DNA from: Saprospiraceae bacterium
GTDB lineage: Bacteria > Bacteroidota > Bacteroidia > Chitinophagales > Saprospiraceae
Direction of reading: 5' to 3'
Length of the DNA: 64,000 bases
Assembly (NCBI GenBank): GCA_020630435.1
Contig: JAHDBJ010000012.1
Span: 1-64,000, forward strand
Part shown: positions 18,031 through 28,387 of the stretch, piece by piece
Numbering within the stretch: position 1 is the stretch's first letter
Layout: every line of letters begins with the position of its first letter
Program-made: the position numbers and the translations under genes
The notes under the pieces: model-generated
Databases searched by the model: none
The model's input: the letters and a program-made list of their open reading frames with translations, nothing else
What the model was told of the DNA's origin: nothing

Positions 18031-18321
18031 ATGAACAGCAAGAATAACGAATCAATGCGAGACCTCCTCCACGAAATGGTCGAGACATACAAATTAAAAC
18101 CCAAGCTCAATCAAACTAGAGTCCAGAATATTTGGCAAAAAATGATGGGAACTACGATTAATCGTTATACTAAATCCCTTCGTATCCACAAAGATCGCCT
18201 TATCATTACCTTAGAATCTTCCCCCTTGAAACAAGAGCTGATTTATGGAAAAGAAAAAATCCGTAAAACTATGAATGAGCAGTTAGGCGAAGAAGCTATC
18301 AAAGAAGTCGTTATCTGGTAG
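18031..18321 (+). CDS. DUF721 (DciA-like) protein
   Basis: 96 aa. The segment VQNIWQKMMGTTINRYTKSLRIHKDRLIITLESSPLKQEL is characteristic of DUF721: a helix with a Trp, then two strands ending in a conserved Ser-P-x-L(K)QEL. Only the core is present, as in other Bacteroidota. DUF721 members related to DciA load the replicative helicase. The neighbouring recF supports a replication role. A helicase-loader role in this organism is inference. Confidence 0.85.
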   Translation: MNSKNNESMRDLLHEMVETYKLKPKLNQTRVQNIWQKMMGTTINRYTKSLRIHKDRLIITLESSPLKQELIYGKEKIRKTMNEQLGEEAIKEVVIW

Positions 18322-18380
18322 AAAATCGCTTTTTTGTATAAAATTTCAGTTCTAAAAATCCTTTTTTCACTAAAAAAAAC

Positions 18381-18388
18381 TATCTTTG
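18381..18388 (+). promoter_or_regulatory. Promoter -7 box for rplY
   Basis: TATCTTTG, an exact TAnnTTTG match, 70 nt before the rplY ATG. A T-rich stretch, not a clear TTTG, occupies the -33 region. Confidence 0.6.
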
Positions 18389-18457
18389 CGAGCGTTTTTG
18401 AAAAAAGAAGGTTTTCTTATACCTCTTATTTTATAAGTTATTAGATTATAAAAGATA

Positions 18458-19072
18458 ATGAAAGTAGTCGCAATAAAAGGAGAAGCTAGAACAGAATTAG
18501 GTAAAAAAGCTTCAAAAGCTATAAAAGCTGAAGGTAAAGTACCATGTGTAATATATGGTTCAGGTGAAAATGTTCACTTCACAGGAGAACCTTTAGCCTT
18601 CAGAGATATTATTTATACAGGAGAGTTTAAATTAGTTGAAATTTCCATTGATGGTAAAACCTATAAATGCATTTTAAAAGATGCACAATTTCACCCTGTA
18701 ACAGATAGTATTTTACACTTAGACTTTTTGCAGTTGGTTGATGGTAAAAATGTTATTGCTCAAGTGCCTGTTCGCCTAGTAGGAACTTCTCCTGGTGCAA
18801 AATTAGGAGGCAAGGTATTAAGAAACCTTAAGAAGATAAAAATCAAGACTGTTCCAGAAAAATTAGTGGACGAATTGACATTAGATATATCAGAACTTCA
18901 ATTAGGAGGAGCGGTTAGAGTTCGAGATGTAGAAATACCAGAGGGTATTGAAGTGATGAACGATGGTGGTATTCCAGTTGCTACGATGGTTATTCCACGT
19001 GCATTACGTAGTGCAGAGGCTAAGAAAGAAGCAGAAGCTGCTGGTCAAGAAGCTGTAGAAGCTGCTGAATAA
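18458..19072 (+). CDS. rplY: 50S ribosomal protein L25 (Ctc form)
   Basis: 204 aa. The N-terminal L25 domain (about 1-90, GEARTELGKKASKAIKAEGKVPCVIYG...) binds 5S rRNA. The C-terminal beta domain typical of the longer CTC form spans about 95-185, and an Ala/Glu-rich tail ends the protein. It has its own promoter box upstream and a terminator hairpin downstream, so it appears monocistronic. Confidence 0.95.
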   Translation: MKVVAIKGEARTELGKKASKAIKAEGKVPCVIYGSGENVHFTGEPLAFRDIIYTGEFKLVEISIDGKTYKCILKDAQFHPVTDSILHLDFLQLVDGKNVIAQVPVRLVGTSPGAKLGGKVLRNLKKIKIKTVPEKLVDELTLDISELQLGGAVRVRDVEIPEGIEVMNDGGIPVATMVIPRALRSAEAKKEAEAAGQEAVEAAE

Positions 19073-19104
19073 TTGCTTACGTTCTAATATTAATGAATTA
19101 TTGT

Positions 19105-19142
19105 AAAGGGCATTACTGGTTTAAGTAATGCCCTTTATAATT
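19105..19142. terminator. Terminator hairpin between rplY and the DUF547 gene
   Basis: The 12-bp stem aaagggcattac (19105-19116) / gtaatgcccttt (19125-19136) has an 8-nt loop. It lies between convergent stops and could serve both strands. Confidence 0.75.
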
Positions 19143-19904
19143 CTAATCTTTTTGTTCATTTAAAGTCCATTGATAATCAAGATACTCAATGTTTACATCC
19201 TGATTTACTTTCAGTGGCGCATATTGATTGATATAGTCAATCAATGGTTTTTCTGCCTTAAAATCACCACCATACCAGCTAAAGATTTTTGATAGCTGAA
19301 TGCTTGCTGGATTTTCTATAATATTTTTTGTTTTATCGACTAGAAAGGCTCTGGCTTGTTGATTGAGTTGCTCCTCTAACTTAGCAGGAGTATAAGCTTC
19401 ATTCAATAGTTTAGGACAAGAATAAGACGCACAGTTGACCGCAAAATGCGCTCTTGCATCTTTAAATTTAGGTCGTATTATACCATGTTCTAAATTATTT
19501 AAATCATACGTTTGCCCTTCAATTTTGATGAATTTTATATCCCAAACTGTATTTACGAATGGAATCCCATTTTTAATATCTTTAATGCTTGCTACAGGGT
19601 AATGTTTCATAATTAGACTAACCGTAAAAGCATTATAAGCATTAATCCAATAGGCATAGCGTTCATTTCTAGTCCAATTTTTAGTATTGGGATGATTATT
19701 TTTTAACAATTCTAAATACCGATTCATCTTAGTACTATCTTTTATGAATCCTTTATAATTTACCCAACCTTCTTCATTGACATATTTTTGTAGCAATTCA
19801 TCCCAAACTTCGTGAGAAATGGGTTGAGAACTAGACGTTACATCTTTTACACTACAATTGGAGAGTCCTACTATTAATACGATTGCTAAAATGCTATTTT
19901 TCAT
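19143..19904 (-). CDS. DUF547 lipoprotein
   Basis: 253 aa. The lipobox LSNC gives a modified Cys near residue 17. DUF547 hallmarks follow: YWINAYNAFTVSLIMKHYP, a central LEHGIIRPKF...DARAHFAVNCAS with a Ser-Cys-Pro segment, and LEEQLNQQARAFL. The conserved His and Cys suggest an enzymatic, possibly transglutaminase-like fold, but no activity is assigned to this family here. Probably faces the periplasm or the cell surface. Monocistronic and convergent with rplY. Confidence 0.85.
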   Translation of the reverse strand: MKNSILAIVLIVGLSNCSVKDVTSSSQPISHEVWDELLQKYVNEEGWVNYKGFIKDSTKMNRYLELLKNNHPNTKNWTRNERYAYWINAYNAFTVSLIMKHYPVASIKDIKNGIPFVNTVWDIKFIKIEGQTYDLNNLEHGIIRPKFKDARAHFAVNCASYSCPKLLNEAYTPAKLEEQLNQQARAFLVDKTKNIIENPASIQLSKIFSWYGGDFKAEKPLIDYINQYAPLKVNQDVNIEYLDYQWTLNEQKD

Positions 19905-20229
19905 GGCGTAAATTGTTTTATCGTTTTATATGATTCATAAACTATTCTAAATTTAACGTGAGAATACCATTTTAGATTTATATTATAAAAATGAAAATAA
20001 ATAGAATGTCCTATTCAAGACTATATTAAAATAAATAAAATTTAAAACAGCATCTATTATAAAGGTATCTATTGAAATAGGGTGCAATTTATGAATTTGA
20101 CCTTAGCGGAATAAGTTTAATGCGATGAGACCGATTGTAAAACGACGATATTTTTTTGATTGTTTCTTAAAAATTCTTTTACCTTTGCATCCCGTAGCGA
20201 AGTTATCAATTAAAAAATCAAAACACTAA
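19905..20229. other. Intergenic region with the pyrG promoter
   Basis: 325 bp between divergent genes. The right end holds the pyrG promoter (20155-20187). The rest is AT-rich, and I see no further gene or structure in it. Confidence 0.5.
20155..20187 (+). promoter_or_regulatory. Promoter of pyrG (-33 TTTG, -7 TACCTTTG)
   Basis: TTTG at 20155-20158 and TACCTTTG at 20180-20187 are separated by 21 bp. Both elements match the Bacteroidota primary-sigma consensus. The -7 box is 42 nt before the pyrG ATG. Confidence 0.7.
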
Positions 20230-21828
<1,599 letters not shown>

Positions 21829-21950
21829 CTTGTATAATTAATTAAAAATATGAAACGTCCATGATGAAATAATTTTTAAATATACCAAGAAAGGATTATG
21901 TCCATCATGTTAAGTTCTATCTGACCATAACAGATAATAAAAATAAACAG

Positions 21951-22580
21951 ATGAAAAGAAATCGTCAATATTTTGTCTCTGGAATTAGTACCGAAATTGG
22001 TAAAACGATTATATCTGCGATACTTTGCGAAGCCTTGAAAGCAGATTATTGGAAGCCTGTCCAGTCTGGCGACTTAGACAATTCGGATTCTGATAAAATT
22101 CGGCAATACACGCTCAATAAAAAGACGAGGATTCATCCTGAAACTTACCGTTTGAATACGCCCGCTTCACCACATTATGCGGCAAAGGTGGATGGTGTGA
22201 AAATTAAATTAAACCAATTTAAACTACCCAAAACTAAAAAACCTCTAATTGTTGAAGGCGCAGGCGGCTTACTAGTCCCTTTAAATAAAAAAGATCTCAT
22301 CATTGATATACCAAAACGCTTAGACCTTCCTGTGATACTGGTCTCACACAATTACTTAGGCAGTATCAATCATACCTTATTGAGCATCGAAGCACTAGAG
22401 CGTAGAAATATTAAAATAACAGGAATCATTTTTAATGGCAAGCCGAATCCCGCTACGGAAAAAATTATTATACAAAAAAGTGGTTTACCCGTACTAGGAA
22501 AGATTCCAATGTTGAAAAAAATTACGCCTAAGCAAATTAGAAAAGCAAGCTGTTATTTATCCAAAGATTTTCTAAAATAA
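21951..22580 (+). CDS. bioD: Dethiobiotin synthetase
   Basis: 209 aa. The P-loop SGISTEIGKT replaces the usual GTGTxVGKT by one or two residues. KPVQSG binds substrate, and the VEGAGGLLVPL motif contains the catalytic-site Glu and Gly residues. The family closes the ureido ring of dethiobiotin from DAPA, CO2 and ATP. No other biotin genes are in the window. Confidence 0.9.
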   Translation: MKRNRQYFVSGISTEIGKTIISAILCEALKADYWKPVQSGDLDNSDSDKIRQYTLNKKTRIHPETYRLNTPASPHYAAKVDGVKIKLNQFKLPKTKKPLIVEGAGGLLVPLNKKDLIIDIPKRLDLPVILVSHNYLGSINHTLLSIEALERRNIKITGIIFNGKPNPATEKIIIQKSGLPVLGKIPMLKKITPKQIRKASCYLSKDFLK

Positions 22581-22652
22581 GCATTTTTTTGTGCCTCCAG
22601 TTATTTTTTTACATTTAATGTGTTAAGTATTATTTTTTATGACGTTGCAACA

Positions 22653-22784
22653 ATGTTTATCCAATTAATTCGTGTGTGTGTTGTTTTGTGGTTTTTGCCT
22701 GTGACTCTTGATTTACAACAATACATTTTACAATTATTATTTTTAGTATTATCTTTGTTTTGTATTATAGAGTTATATCATTAA
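22653..22784 (+). CDS. Possible 43-aa hydrophobic small protein
   Basis: ATG 22653 to TAA 22784 encodes 43 residues: a hydrophobic first segment (IRVCVVLWFLPV), a polar turn (TLDLQQY) and a second hydrophobic segment (LQLLFLVLSLFCIIEL), which would make a two-helix membrane hairpin. No homologue is recognised and there is no clear ribosome-binding sequence. A promoter-like TATCTTTG box for the next gene overlaps its 3-prime part, which argues somewhat against it. Chance openness in T-rich DNA is possible. Confidence 0.35.
   Translation: MFIQLIRVCVVLWFLPVTLDLQQYILQLLFLVLSLFCIIELYH
22750..22757 (+). promoter_or_regulatory. Candidate -7 box for the secreted 144-aa protein
   Basis: TATCTTTG, exact TAnnTTTG match, 47 nt before the ATG at 22804. 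No clear -33 element. Confidence 0.45.
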
Positions 22785-22803
22785 ACCACTCAATCAAAAT
22801 ACT

Positions 22804-23238
22804 ATGAAAGTATTAACGGCATTAATATGCGTTTTTATAACACTCCACAGCATCGCCCAGAACGATAGCATCCCCGAAATGAAGATTATCAAGACGGAAT
22901 CCTTTACGATAGGGGATGAGTTGGCGAAAATAGATGGACGTAAGAAAATAGGTAATTTATTGTATTCATACTATAACCTAGATTCAGGAAGTGGATGGAA
23001 TAGAAATGTTGTATATTTTAATAAAGGAAAAAAATATCAAGGTGAAAAGATTTTAATTAGTTCTCAAGATGGGAACTTACTAGCGATTGGTTTACCTGAT
23101 AGGATAGAAGTATGGGATAGTGAAGGTAATGTACTAAAACGACTTCATAAAAATGGACAACAAATCAAATCAATTAGTAATAAGGGCGTAATAAAGATTT
23201 ATGATTGGAAGGAGAAAAATATTCTATATATAAAATAA
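22804..23238 (+). CDS. Small secreted protein, WG-like beta-rich
   Basis: 144 aa with a signal peptide (residues 1-19, ending SIAQ). The mature part is beta-rich, with short repeats of hydrophobic strand-turn character (NLLAIGLPDRIEVWDSEGNVL, then IKSISNKGVIKIYDWKEKN is the same pattern). It is predicted periplasmic or surface-exposed. No family is recognised. It converges on mutS; a possible gene remnant lies between them. Confidence 0.7.
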   Translation: MKVLTALICVFITLHSIAQNDSIPEMKIIKTESFTIGDELAKIDGRKKIGNLLYSYYNLDSGSGWNRNVVYFNKGKKYQGEKILISSQDGNLLAIGLPDRIEVWDSEGNVLKRLHKNGQQIKSISNKGVIKIYDWKEKNILYIK

Positions 23239-23341
23239 AAAAATCAAATTATTACAGTTCGGTAGGGCATCGAATTTTTCTACAGACTTTAGAGAAAAAG
23301 GGAATACATTTCTCATGTATGAAGTAGATGTTAAAAAGTAA
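23234..23341 (+). pseudogene. Possible C-terminal gene remnant
   Basis: After the previous stop, a different frame stays open from 23234 to TAA at 23339-23341. It reads like a protein C-terminus (QFGRASNFSTDFREKG, then NTFLMYEVDVKK) but has no usable start. It may be the end of a deleted gene. The stretch is short, so chance cannot be excluded. Confidence 0.3.
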
Positions 23342-23371
23342 AATATAACTTTAAGATCAGTTTTTATACCC

Positions 23372-26029
23372 TCATTCCTCCAACATTTTTTTCAACTCAT
23401 TGAGTTTCATCATACACTCGATGGGAGTCATACTATTGATTTCAATATCTTGTAGTGCGGCTTTTAGCTTACCAGCAGTTTCATCTACGGTTTCGAAAAT
23501 ACTGAGTTGAAAAGCCTGATTAGAAAGGTTTCCTAGGGTGTTTTCTATATTTTGCTTTTCTTTTTGAGCATCTCCAAAAGGAGAATCAATAGACTTTTCT
23601 TCCAGCTGTGCTAGGATATGCGAGGCTCTCTCCACAACACTTCTAGGCATTCCTGCCATCTTAGCCACATAGATTCCAAAGCTGTGGTTGCTTCCTCCTT
23701 CCGTCAATTTTCGTAAAAAGATGACTTTCTGCCCAATCTGTTTTGTAGCAATATTATAGTTTTTGATGCGTGGAAACTTATTAGCCAATTCATTGAGTTC
23801 GTGATAATGTGTGGCAAATAAGGTTTTGGGGCGAGCCTGGCTGTTATTGTGCAAAAATTCTGCAATAGACCAAGCGATTGAAATACCATCATAAGTACTC
23901 GTTCCTCTTCCGATTTCATCCAAAAGAATGAGGCTACGCTCAGATATGTTATTCATAATACTTGCGGTCTCATTCATTTCTACCATAAATGTCGATTCAC
24001 CAGAGGATATATTATCAGATGCTCCTACTCTCGTGAAAATCTTGTCCAATAACCCCAATCGAGCAGACTCTGCAGGTACGAAACTTCCCATTTGAGCCAT
24101 GAGTGAAATTAAAGCGGTTTGTCGTAACACAGCAGATTTACCCGACATATTGGGCCCTGTTATCATCATTATTTGTTGCTCTTCATTGTCTAGATAGACA
24201 TTATTTGGAACATAAGATTCGCCTAAGGGCAATTGCTGCTCAATGACAGGATGCCTTCCTTTTTTTATATCAATAATAAAAGAGTCATCAATACTTGGTC
24301 GGCAATAATTTTCTTTGATAGCAACTTTTGAAAAGGATAGTAAACAATCCAGTCGTGCAATTAGGCTAGCATTATGTTGTACAGGACGGATATAATCCAT
24401 GAGATCAAGTACCAATCGCTCAAAAAGTTTAGCCTCTATTGCTAAAATTTTTTCTTCTGCACCAAGTATTTTGGCTTCTAATTTTTTGAGTTCATCCGTA
24501 ATGTACCGTTCAGCATTTGTGAGTGTTTGTTTACGAGTCCATGTGTCAGGCACCAAACCTTTATTTTTATATTTATTAGTAACTTCTAAATAGTATCCGA
24601 ATACATTATTGAATCCAATTTTTAGATTGTCAATTCCCGTTTTTTCTGCTTCTGTTTTTTGAATGTTTAAAAGGATTTCTTTACTATTTTTAACGACATC
24701 TCTCAATTCATCTAATTCTTCATCTACCCCAGTTGCCATTACACCACCTTTCACTAAGTTGACAGGTGGTTCTTCCACAACTTCCCTTGCGATTTGTTCC
24801 TGCAACCGAGGACAAGGATTGAGTCCATCAGCAATTTTTATAAGAAAATCATTAGTAGAATTGTGAAGGGTTTTTTTTATGGGCCCAATAGCCACAAGTG
24901 ATTTTTTGAGTTGTACAACCTCACGAGGATTTACTTTTCCTAGGGGGACTTTGGAAATCAACCGTTCTAAATCTCCAATTTGTTGAATGCTAACCTCAAT
25001 TTCGTCACGAATTAGTTTATTTTTTATAAAAAAATCAACAATATCTAAACGACTTTCGATGGCATCAATAGATTTTAAGGGTAAGACCACCCATTTTTTC
25101 AATAACCTTGCTCCCATAGGGCTAACAGTCCTGTCCAAAATATTGATGAGTGGAACGCCTGTAGGATGATTTGAGTAGATGAGTTCTAAGTTTCTTATGG
25201 TAAATTTATCCAACCAAACATATTTATCGGCTTGGATTCGAGCGATAGCATTAATATGTTTCGTATTGGTATTTTCAGTAGTGGATAAATAATGTAAAGC
25301 AGAACCAGCAGCGATTTGAGCCATTTCTAGTTCTTCGATACCAAAGCCTTTAAGAGAACTTACTTCAAAATGTTCTAAAAGTTTTTCTTTAGTATAATCT
25401 AATGTAAATATCCATTCATCTAAGGGAAAAATGTAATGGCTATCTCCAAAGCGTTGATCAAATTCTTTTCTTTTTCCTTTTGAAAATATAATTTCAGAAG
25501 GGGCAAAACCCTGAATCAACTTATCAATATAGGTCAAATGACCTTCGCTTACTAGAAATTCGCCTGTAGAAATATCCAGAAAAGCGACACCTGCCTTCTC
25601 TTTTTTTCCAAAAAATAGAGAAGCAAGAAAATTATTTTGTTTGTGATCTAGTAGTTTATCATTTGTTGCAACACCAGGTGTAACGACCTCAGTAACACCT
25701 CTTTTTACGATCTTCTTTTCCTTACTAGGCTTTTCAAGTTGTTCGCAGATTGCTACACGATAACCAGCTCTAACCAATCGAGGCAAGTACAAATCTAAAG
25801 AGTGGTGTGGAAAACCTGCGAGTTCAATATCTACACCACCATTGTTCCGTTTAGTTAAAACAATTCCTAGTACATTGGAAGCAGTAATGGCGTCTTCTCC
25901 AAATGTTTCATAAAAATCACCTACACGAAATAATAAAATAGCATCAGCGTACTTCGCTTTCATCTGGAAGTATTGCTGCATTAAAGGAGTAATTTTCTTG
26001 GATTTCTTAGTACTCGTTTTCTTGGCCAA
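23372..26029 (-). CDS. mutS: DNA mismatch repair protein MutS
   Basis: 885 aa. After a Lys-rich N-terminus the mismatch-recognition domain begins TPLMQQYFQMKAKYADAILLFRVGDFYETFGEDA, with the Phe-x-Glu motif (FYETFG). The connector, lever and clamp domains follow. The ATPase domain has TGPNMSGKSAVLRQ (Walker A), STFMVEMNETA, LLDEIGRGTSTYDG (Walker B and signature) and FATHYHEL. Length is standard for MutS1. A TATATTTG box lies 45 nt upstream. Monocistronic. Confidence 0.97.
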   Translation of the reverse strand: MAKKTSTKKSKKITPLMQQYFQMKAKYADAILLFRVGDFYETFGEDAITASNVLGIVLTKRNNGGVDIELAGFPHHSLDLYLPRLVRAGYRVAICEQLEKPSKEKKIVKRGVTEVVTPGVATNDKLLDHKQNNFLASLFFGKKEKAGVAFLDISTGEFLVSEGHLTYIDKLIQGFAPSEIIFSKGKRKEFDQRFGDSHYIFPLDEWIFTLDYTKEKLLEHFEVSSLKGFGIEELEMAQIAAGSALHYLSTTENTNTKHINAIARIQADKYVWLDKFTIRNLELIYSNHPTGVPLINILDRTVSPMGARLLKKWVVLPLKSIDAIESRLDIVDFFIKNKLIRDEIEVSIQQIGDLERLISKVPLGKVNPREVVQLKKSLVAIGPIKKTLHNSTNDFLIKIADGLNPCPRLQEQIAREVVEEPPVNLVKGGVMATGVDEELDELRDVVKNSKEILLNIQKTEAEKTGIDNLKIGFNNVFGYYLEVTNKYKNKGLVPDTWTRKQTLTNAERYITDELKKLEAKILGAEEKILAIEAKLFERLVLDLMDYIRPVQHNASLIARLDCLLSFSKVAIKENYCRPSIDDSFIIDIKKGRHPVIEQQLPLGESYVPNNVYLDNEEQQIMMITGPNMSGKSAVLRQTALISLMAQMGSFVPAESARLGLLDKIFTRVGASDNISSGESTFMVEMNETASIMNNISERSLILLDEIGRGTSTYDGISIAWSIAEFLHNNSQARPKTLFATHYHELNELANKFPRIKNYNIATKQIGQKVIFLRKLTEGGSNHSFGIYVAKMAGMPRSVVERASHILAQLEEKSIDSPFGDAQKEKQNIENTLGNLSNQAFQLSIFETVDETAGKLKAALQDIEINSMTPIECMMKLNELKKMLEE

Positions 26030-26073
26030 GTTGAGTGTTTTTGAAGTAGTGAATTACAAATTTTAGAGGCCTA

Positions 26074-26081
26074 CAAATATA
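26074..26081 (-). promoter_or_regulatory. Promoter -7 box for mutS
   Basis: Minus-strand reading TATATTTG, exact consensus, 45 nt upstream of the mutS ATG. Confidence 0.55.
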
Positions 26082-26591
26082 ATAGAATTTTTTGATTTCC
26101 TTTAGGATATAAAAAATTATGGAAAATGCTTTTATAGAAGAAAATAATGAAGTTGTTCAATAATTGGCTGCTGAGTTTATTAAAATTGAATTTTTGTTTT
26201 CATTGCGCTTTTTTAGAGCTGCATAGCCGAGCTACGGAGCGATGAAAAAGTAAAAATGGAAGCAAAAAGGTTTTTTCAGAAGCCAGTAAGCTATTTTGAA
26301 CAACTTCCATATGAAAATGGAATTTATGGTGTTCTTCAAATAATATAATATCAATATATAAGTGACACTTATTTATTAGAGTTGTACAGTTATTCATTAG
26401 CCATGCTTTCGACCAATTTCTGGCATAGATTTCGAATTCAATAGGACAAAATAAATTATTACTCCCTATTATATTACACTATTTTATTAATAAAAAAATA
26501 ATATATAAATCATTGTTTTTTAAAGATTAGTAGCTTTTGAGGTGTTGTTTATATAATTATTAGCATTTACATTAAAATTAAATATTTAAAA
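26082..26591. other. Long intergenic region between mutS and a T9SS cargo gene
   Basis: About 510 bp with no convincing gene. It contains the imperfect palindrome at 26149-26307, listed separately. The open frame that crosses the palindrome on the minus strand (26200-26397) looks accidental. The last 130 bp are very AT-rich and should contain the promoter of the gene at 26592. Confidence 0.5.
26149..26307. repeat. 159-bp imperfect palindrome with perfect 12-bp ends (MITE-like)
   Basis: Perfect terminal inverted repeats, gaagttgttcaa (26149-26160) and ttgaacaacttc (26296-26307), enclose further partly complementary arms (tttttgttttcattgcgct left, agcgatgaaaaag right) and a GC-richer apex with agct...agct. 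A transcript would fold into one long hairpin. No target-site duplication was identified. It could be a non-autonomous mobile element or an intergenic palindromic repeat. Confidence 0.5.
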
Positions 26592-27794
26592 ATGAAGAAT
26601 TTTATTTACGTATTACTTTTTTTCCTAGTTTTATTCTCAAGCAGCCTGTTGTATGCTCAAACCCCTCTGTATACTGAAGGGACTTGTAGTGATGATTTTG
26701 AGTTTTTTTTAGCAGACAATGAATTTTATGTTTATTATGGTCCATATAATGGTAATGAAACGTTTACCATAGAACAAGAAACAGGAGGAACTTATACGGC
26801 TACAGAAAGTTTACAAGATGTAGAAAGTTTTTACACTCCAGTTGCTCAAGGAATTTATAAAATTACACTTAATGACCCTGATGGAGACTGTACTCAAGTA
26901 CTTTGGGCTGAGCAAGGTTCTTCAAACTTTGATACTAGCGGTGGAGTGACCAATGCTACAGATTGCTTTAGTGCCGATGGTATATTTAACCTTAGTGGGG
27001 GAGATAATACAGGACAATATAAAGATACGACCTTTTGGACAGTATATAAATTTCCTGAAGGGGAAGTTATAGCTACAGGGTTTAATGAAGCTGATGCAAC
27101 TGGTGCGTATTATGATGTAGATTTGACTAATCTATTGCCAGGAACTTATTGTGTAGAAGTATCTCCTAAGGGAATTGAAGAACAAGGAGATGCACCTTAT
27201 ATAGACTGTCGTAATTTATATCCTTCGACAGGAGAAACTTGTCCAAGTTGGATACTTCCAATTGAATTAAAGTCTTTTAATGCTGTATACAATGATAGGA
27301 GCCAATCTGTGGATTTGCATTGGACAACAGCGACTCAATTTAATGTTGAGAAATTAGAAATTGAACGTTCTGTAGATAATAGAAATTTTGAAGTTATTCA
27401 TACACTAAATAATATTGAGAACTCAGCTAAAGACATTAATTATTATTACGAAGATACTAGAATGGGGAATGCAAAAACAGTATACTATCGTATAAAAAGT
27501 ATTGATTTGGACGGTTCTTATGAGTATTCAGAAGTTGAATCAATAGATATTTTGGGCAAAGGACTACAACTAACACTCTTCCCTAACCCTGTAAAAGATA
27601 GATTAAGTATAGATGTATCATCTGATGGAGTTTTAAATATATTAAATATAAATGGTAGAGTTGTAAAGACATATAACATAAACGAAGGCTTAAATCAAAT
27701 TGGAGTAGACGATTTACCGAATGGTATATATCTTTTGAAAATGATTGATGATTCGTTTCAAACGATTAGTAAACGCCTTATAATCAGTAAATAG
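26592..27794 (+). CDS. Secreted protein with T9SS C-terminal sorting domain
   Basis: 400 aa. The signal peptide spans 1-22 (ends LYAQ). The N-terminal half (23-220) is beta-sandwich-like with paired cysteines, and PIELKSFNA near residue 225 begins the common linker domain seen before sorting signals. The C-terminal type A sorting domain (about 325-400) has the LTLFPNPVKDRLSI strand, LNILNINGRVV and LPNGIYLLKM. It would be exported by Sec, then carried over the outer membrane by the type IX system and anchored on the surface. Function unknown. A good terminator follows. Confidence 0.88.
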   Translation: MKNFIYVLLFFLVLFSSSLLYAQTPLYTEGTCSDDFEFFLADNEFYVYYGPYNGNETFTIEQETGGTYTATESLQDVESFYTPVAQGIYKITLNDPDGDCTQVLWAEQGSSNFDTSGGVTNATDCFSADGIFNLSGGDNTGQYKDTTFWTVYKFPEGEVIATGFNEADATGAYYDVDLTNLLPGTYCVEVSPKGIEEQGDAPYIDCRNLYPSTGETCPSWILPIELKSFNAVYNDRSQSVDLHWTTATQFNVEKLEIERSVDNRNFEVIHTLNNIENSAKDINYYYEDTRMGNAKTVYYRIKSIDLDGSYEYSEVESIDILGKGLQLTLFPNPVKDRLSIDVSSDGVLNILNINGRVVKTYNINEGLNQIGVDDLPNGIYLLKMIDDSFQTISKRLIISK

Positions 27795-27828
27795 ACCATA
27801 ATATTATACTTTCATATTAAAAACTTTG

Positions 27829-27868
27829 GAATCACAATGTATTTTTAACATTGTGGTTCTAGTTTTTT
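27829..27868 (+). terminator. Terminator of the T9SS cargo gene
   Basis: A 12-bp stem, gaatcacaatgt (27829-27840) / acattgtggttc (27848-27859), with one G-T pair and a 7-nt loop, followed by agtttttt. Confidence 0.8.
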
Positions 27869-27875
27869 AGGTAAG

Positions 27876-27992
27876 ATGGAGAAGAATGAAAAATCTGTAA
27901 ACATTACACAATTTACAATGTCACAATACGTTAAAAATTGGAATACTTTTTGTTCTAAGTTTAATGACTTTTATGATATTATTAAAAAATAA
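27876..27992 (+). CDS. Possible 38-aa small protein
   Basis: ATG 27876 to TAA 27990-27992 encodes a soluble 38-aa peptide with a mixed polar and aromatic composition (for example SQYVKNWNTFCSKFNDFYD). It starts directly after a terminator and ends 10 bp before the next gene's preferred ATG, which suggests a leader or small-protein gene. No homologue is recognised, and a frame of this length can be open by chance in AT-rich DNA. Confidence 0.3.
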   Translation: MEKNEKSVNITQFTMSQYVKNWNTFCSKFNDFYDIIKK

Positions 27993-28002
27993 AATGTTTC
28001 AA

Positions 28003-28380
28003 ATGAATCGTTACTTAACCATTTTAACTGTATGTATCTTTACTTTTTTAGCAAATATCACGACGGCACAAACCTCATTTGCAGAAAATAACTTATCCTT
28101 ATCGCTCATTTCTGAAAATGATGCGACCAATAATAATTGGGCATTTTCGTCTATTGATCAAAAGTATGTATACTACATTGATTTTGAAAGTGTGAATATA
28201 CATCTAAGTGATATTGTTGTGAAAAATGACGAAGGGGAAGTAGTTTTTCGGGATGATGTATCTACTTTACCTGAAGATGCCATTTATGAAATCGATCTTA
28301 GCCCTTATGGTTCAGGTAAATATAATATTGAACTTCGGTCATTTACCAAAATATTAAAAAAAGAAATTCAAATAGACTAA
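28003..28380 (+). CDS. Small secreted protein, DUF3244-like C-terminal beta domain
   Basis: 125 aa from the ATG at 28003 (MNRYLTILTVC), chosen because it begins a normal signal peptide ending TTAQ; the longer frame adds 13 residues of unlikely sequence. The mature part has a single beta-sandwich: IVVKNDEGEVVF, then IDLSPYGSGKYNIEL and a Lys-rich final strand. This resembles the DUF3244 or sorting-domain fold without a full T9SS signal. Function unknown. Convergent with kynU, 7 bp between stops. Confidence 0.65.
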   Translation: MNRYLTILTVCIFTFLANITTAQTSFAENNLSLSLISENDATNNNWAFSSIDQKYVYYIDFESVNIHLSDIVVKNDEGEVVFRDDVSTLPEDAIYEIDLSPYGSGKYNIELRSFTKILKKEIQID

Positions 28381-28387
28381 TATCCTC

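Noticed and set aside
26200-26397. 65-aa minus-strand ORF over the palindrome
   Set aside because: It runs through the inverted repeat, starts in an unlikely place and has no protein-like features beyond AT-rich composition.
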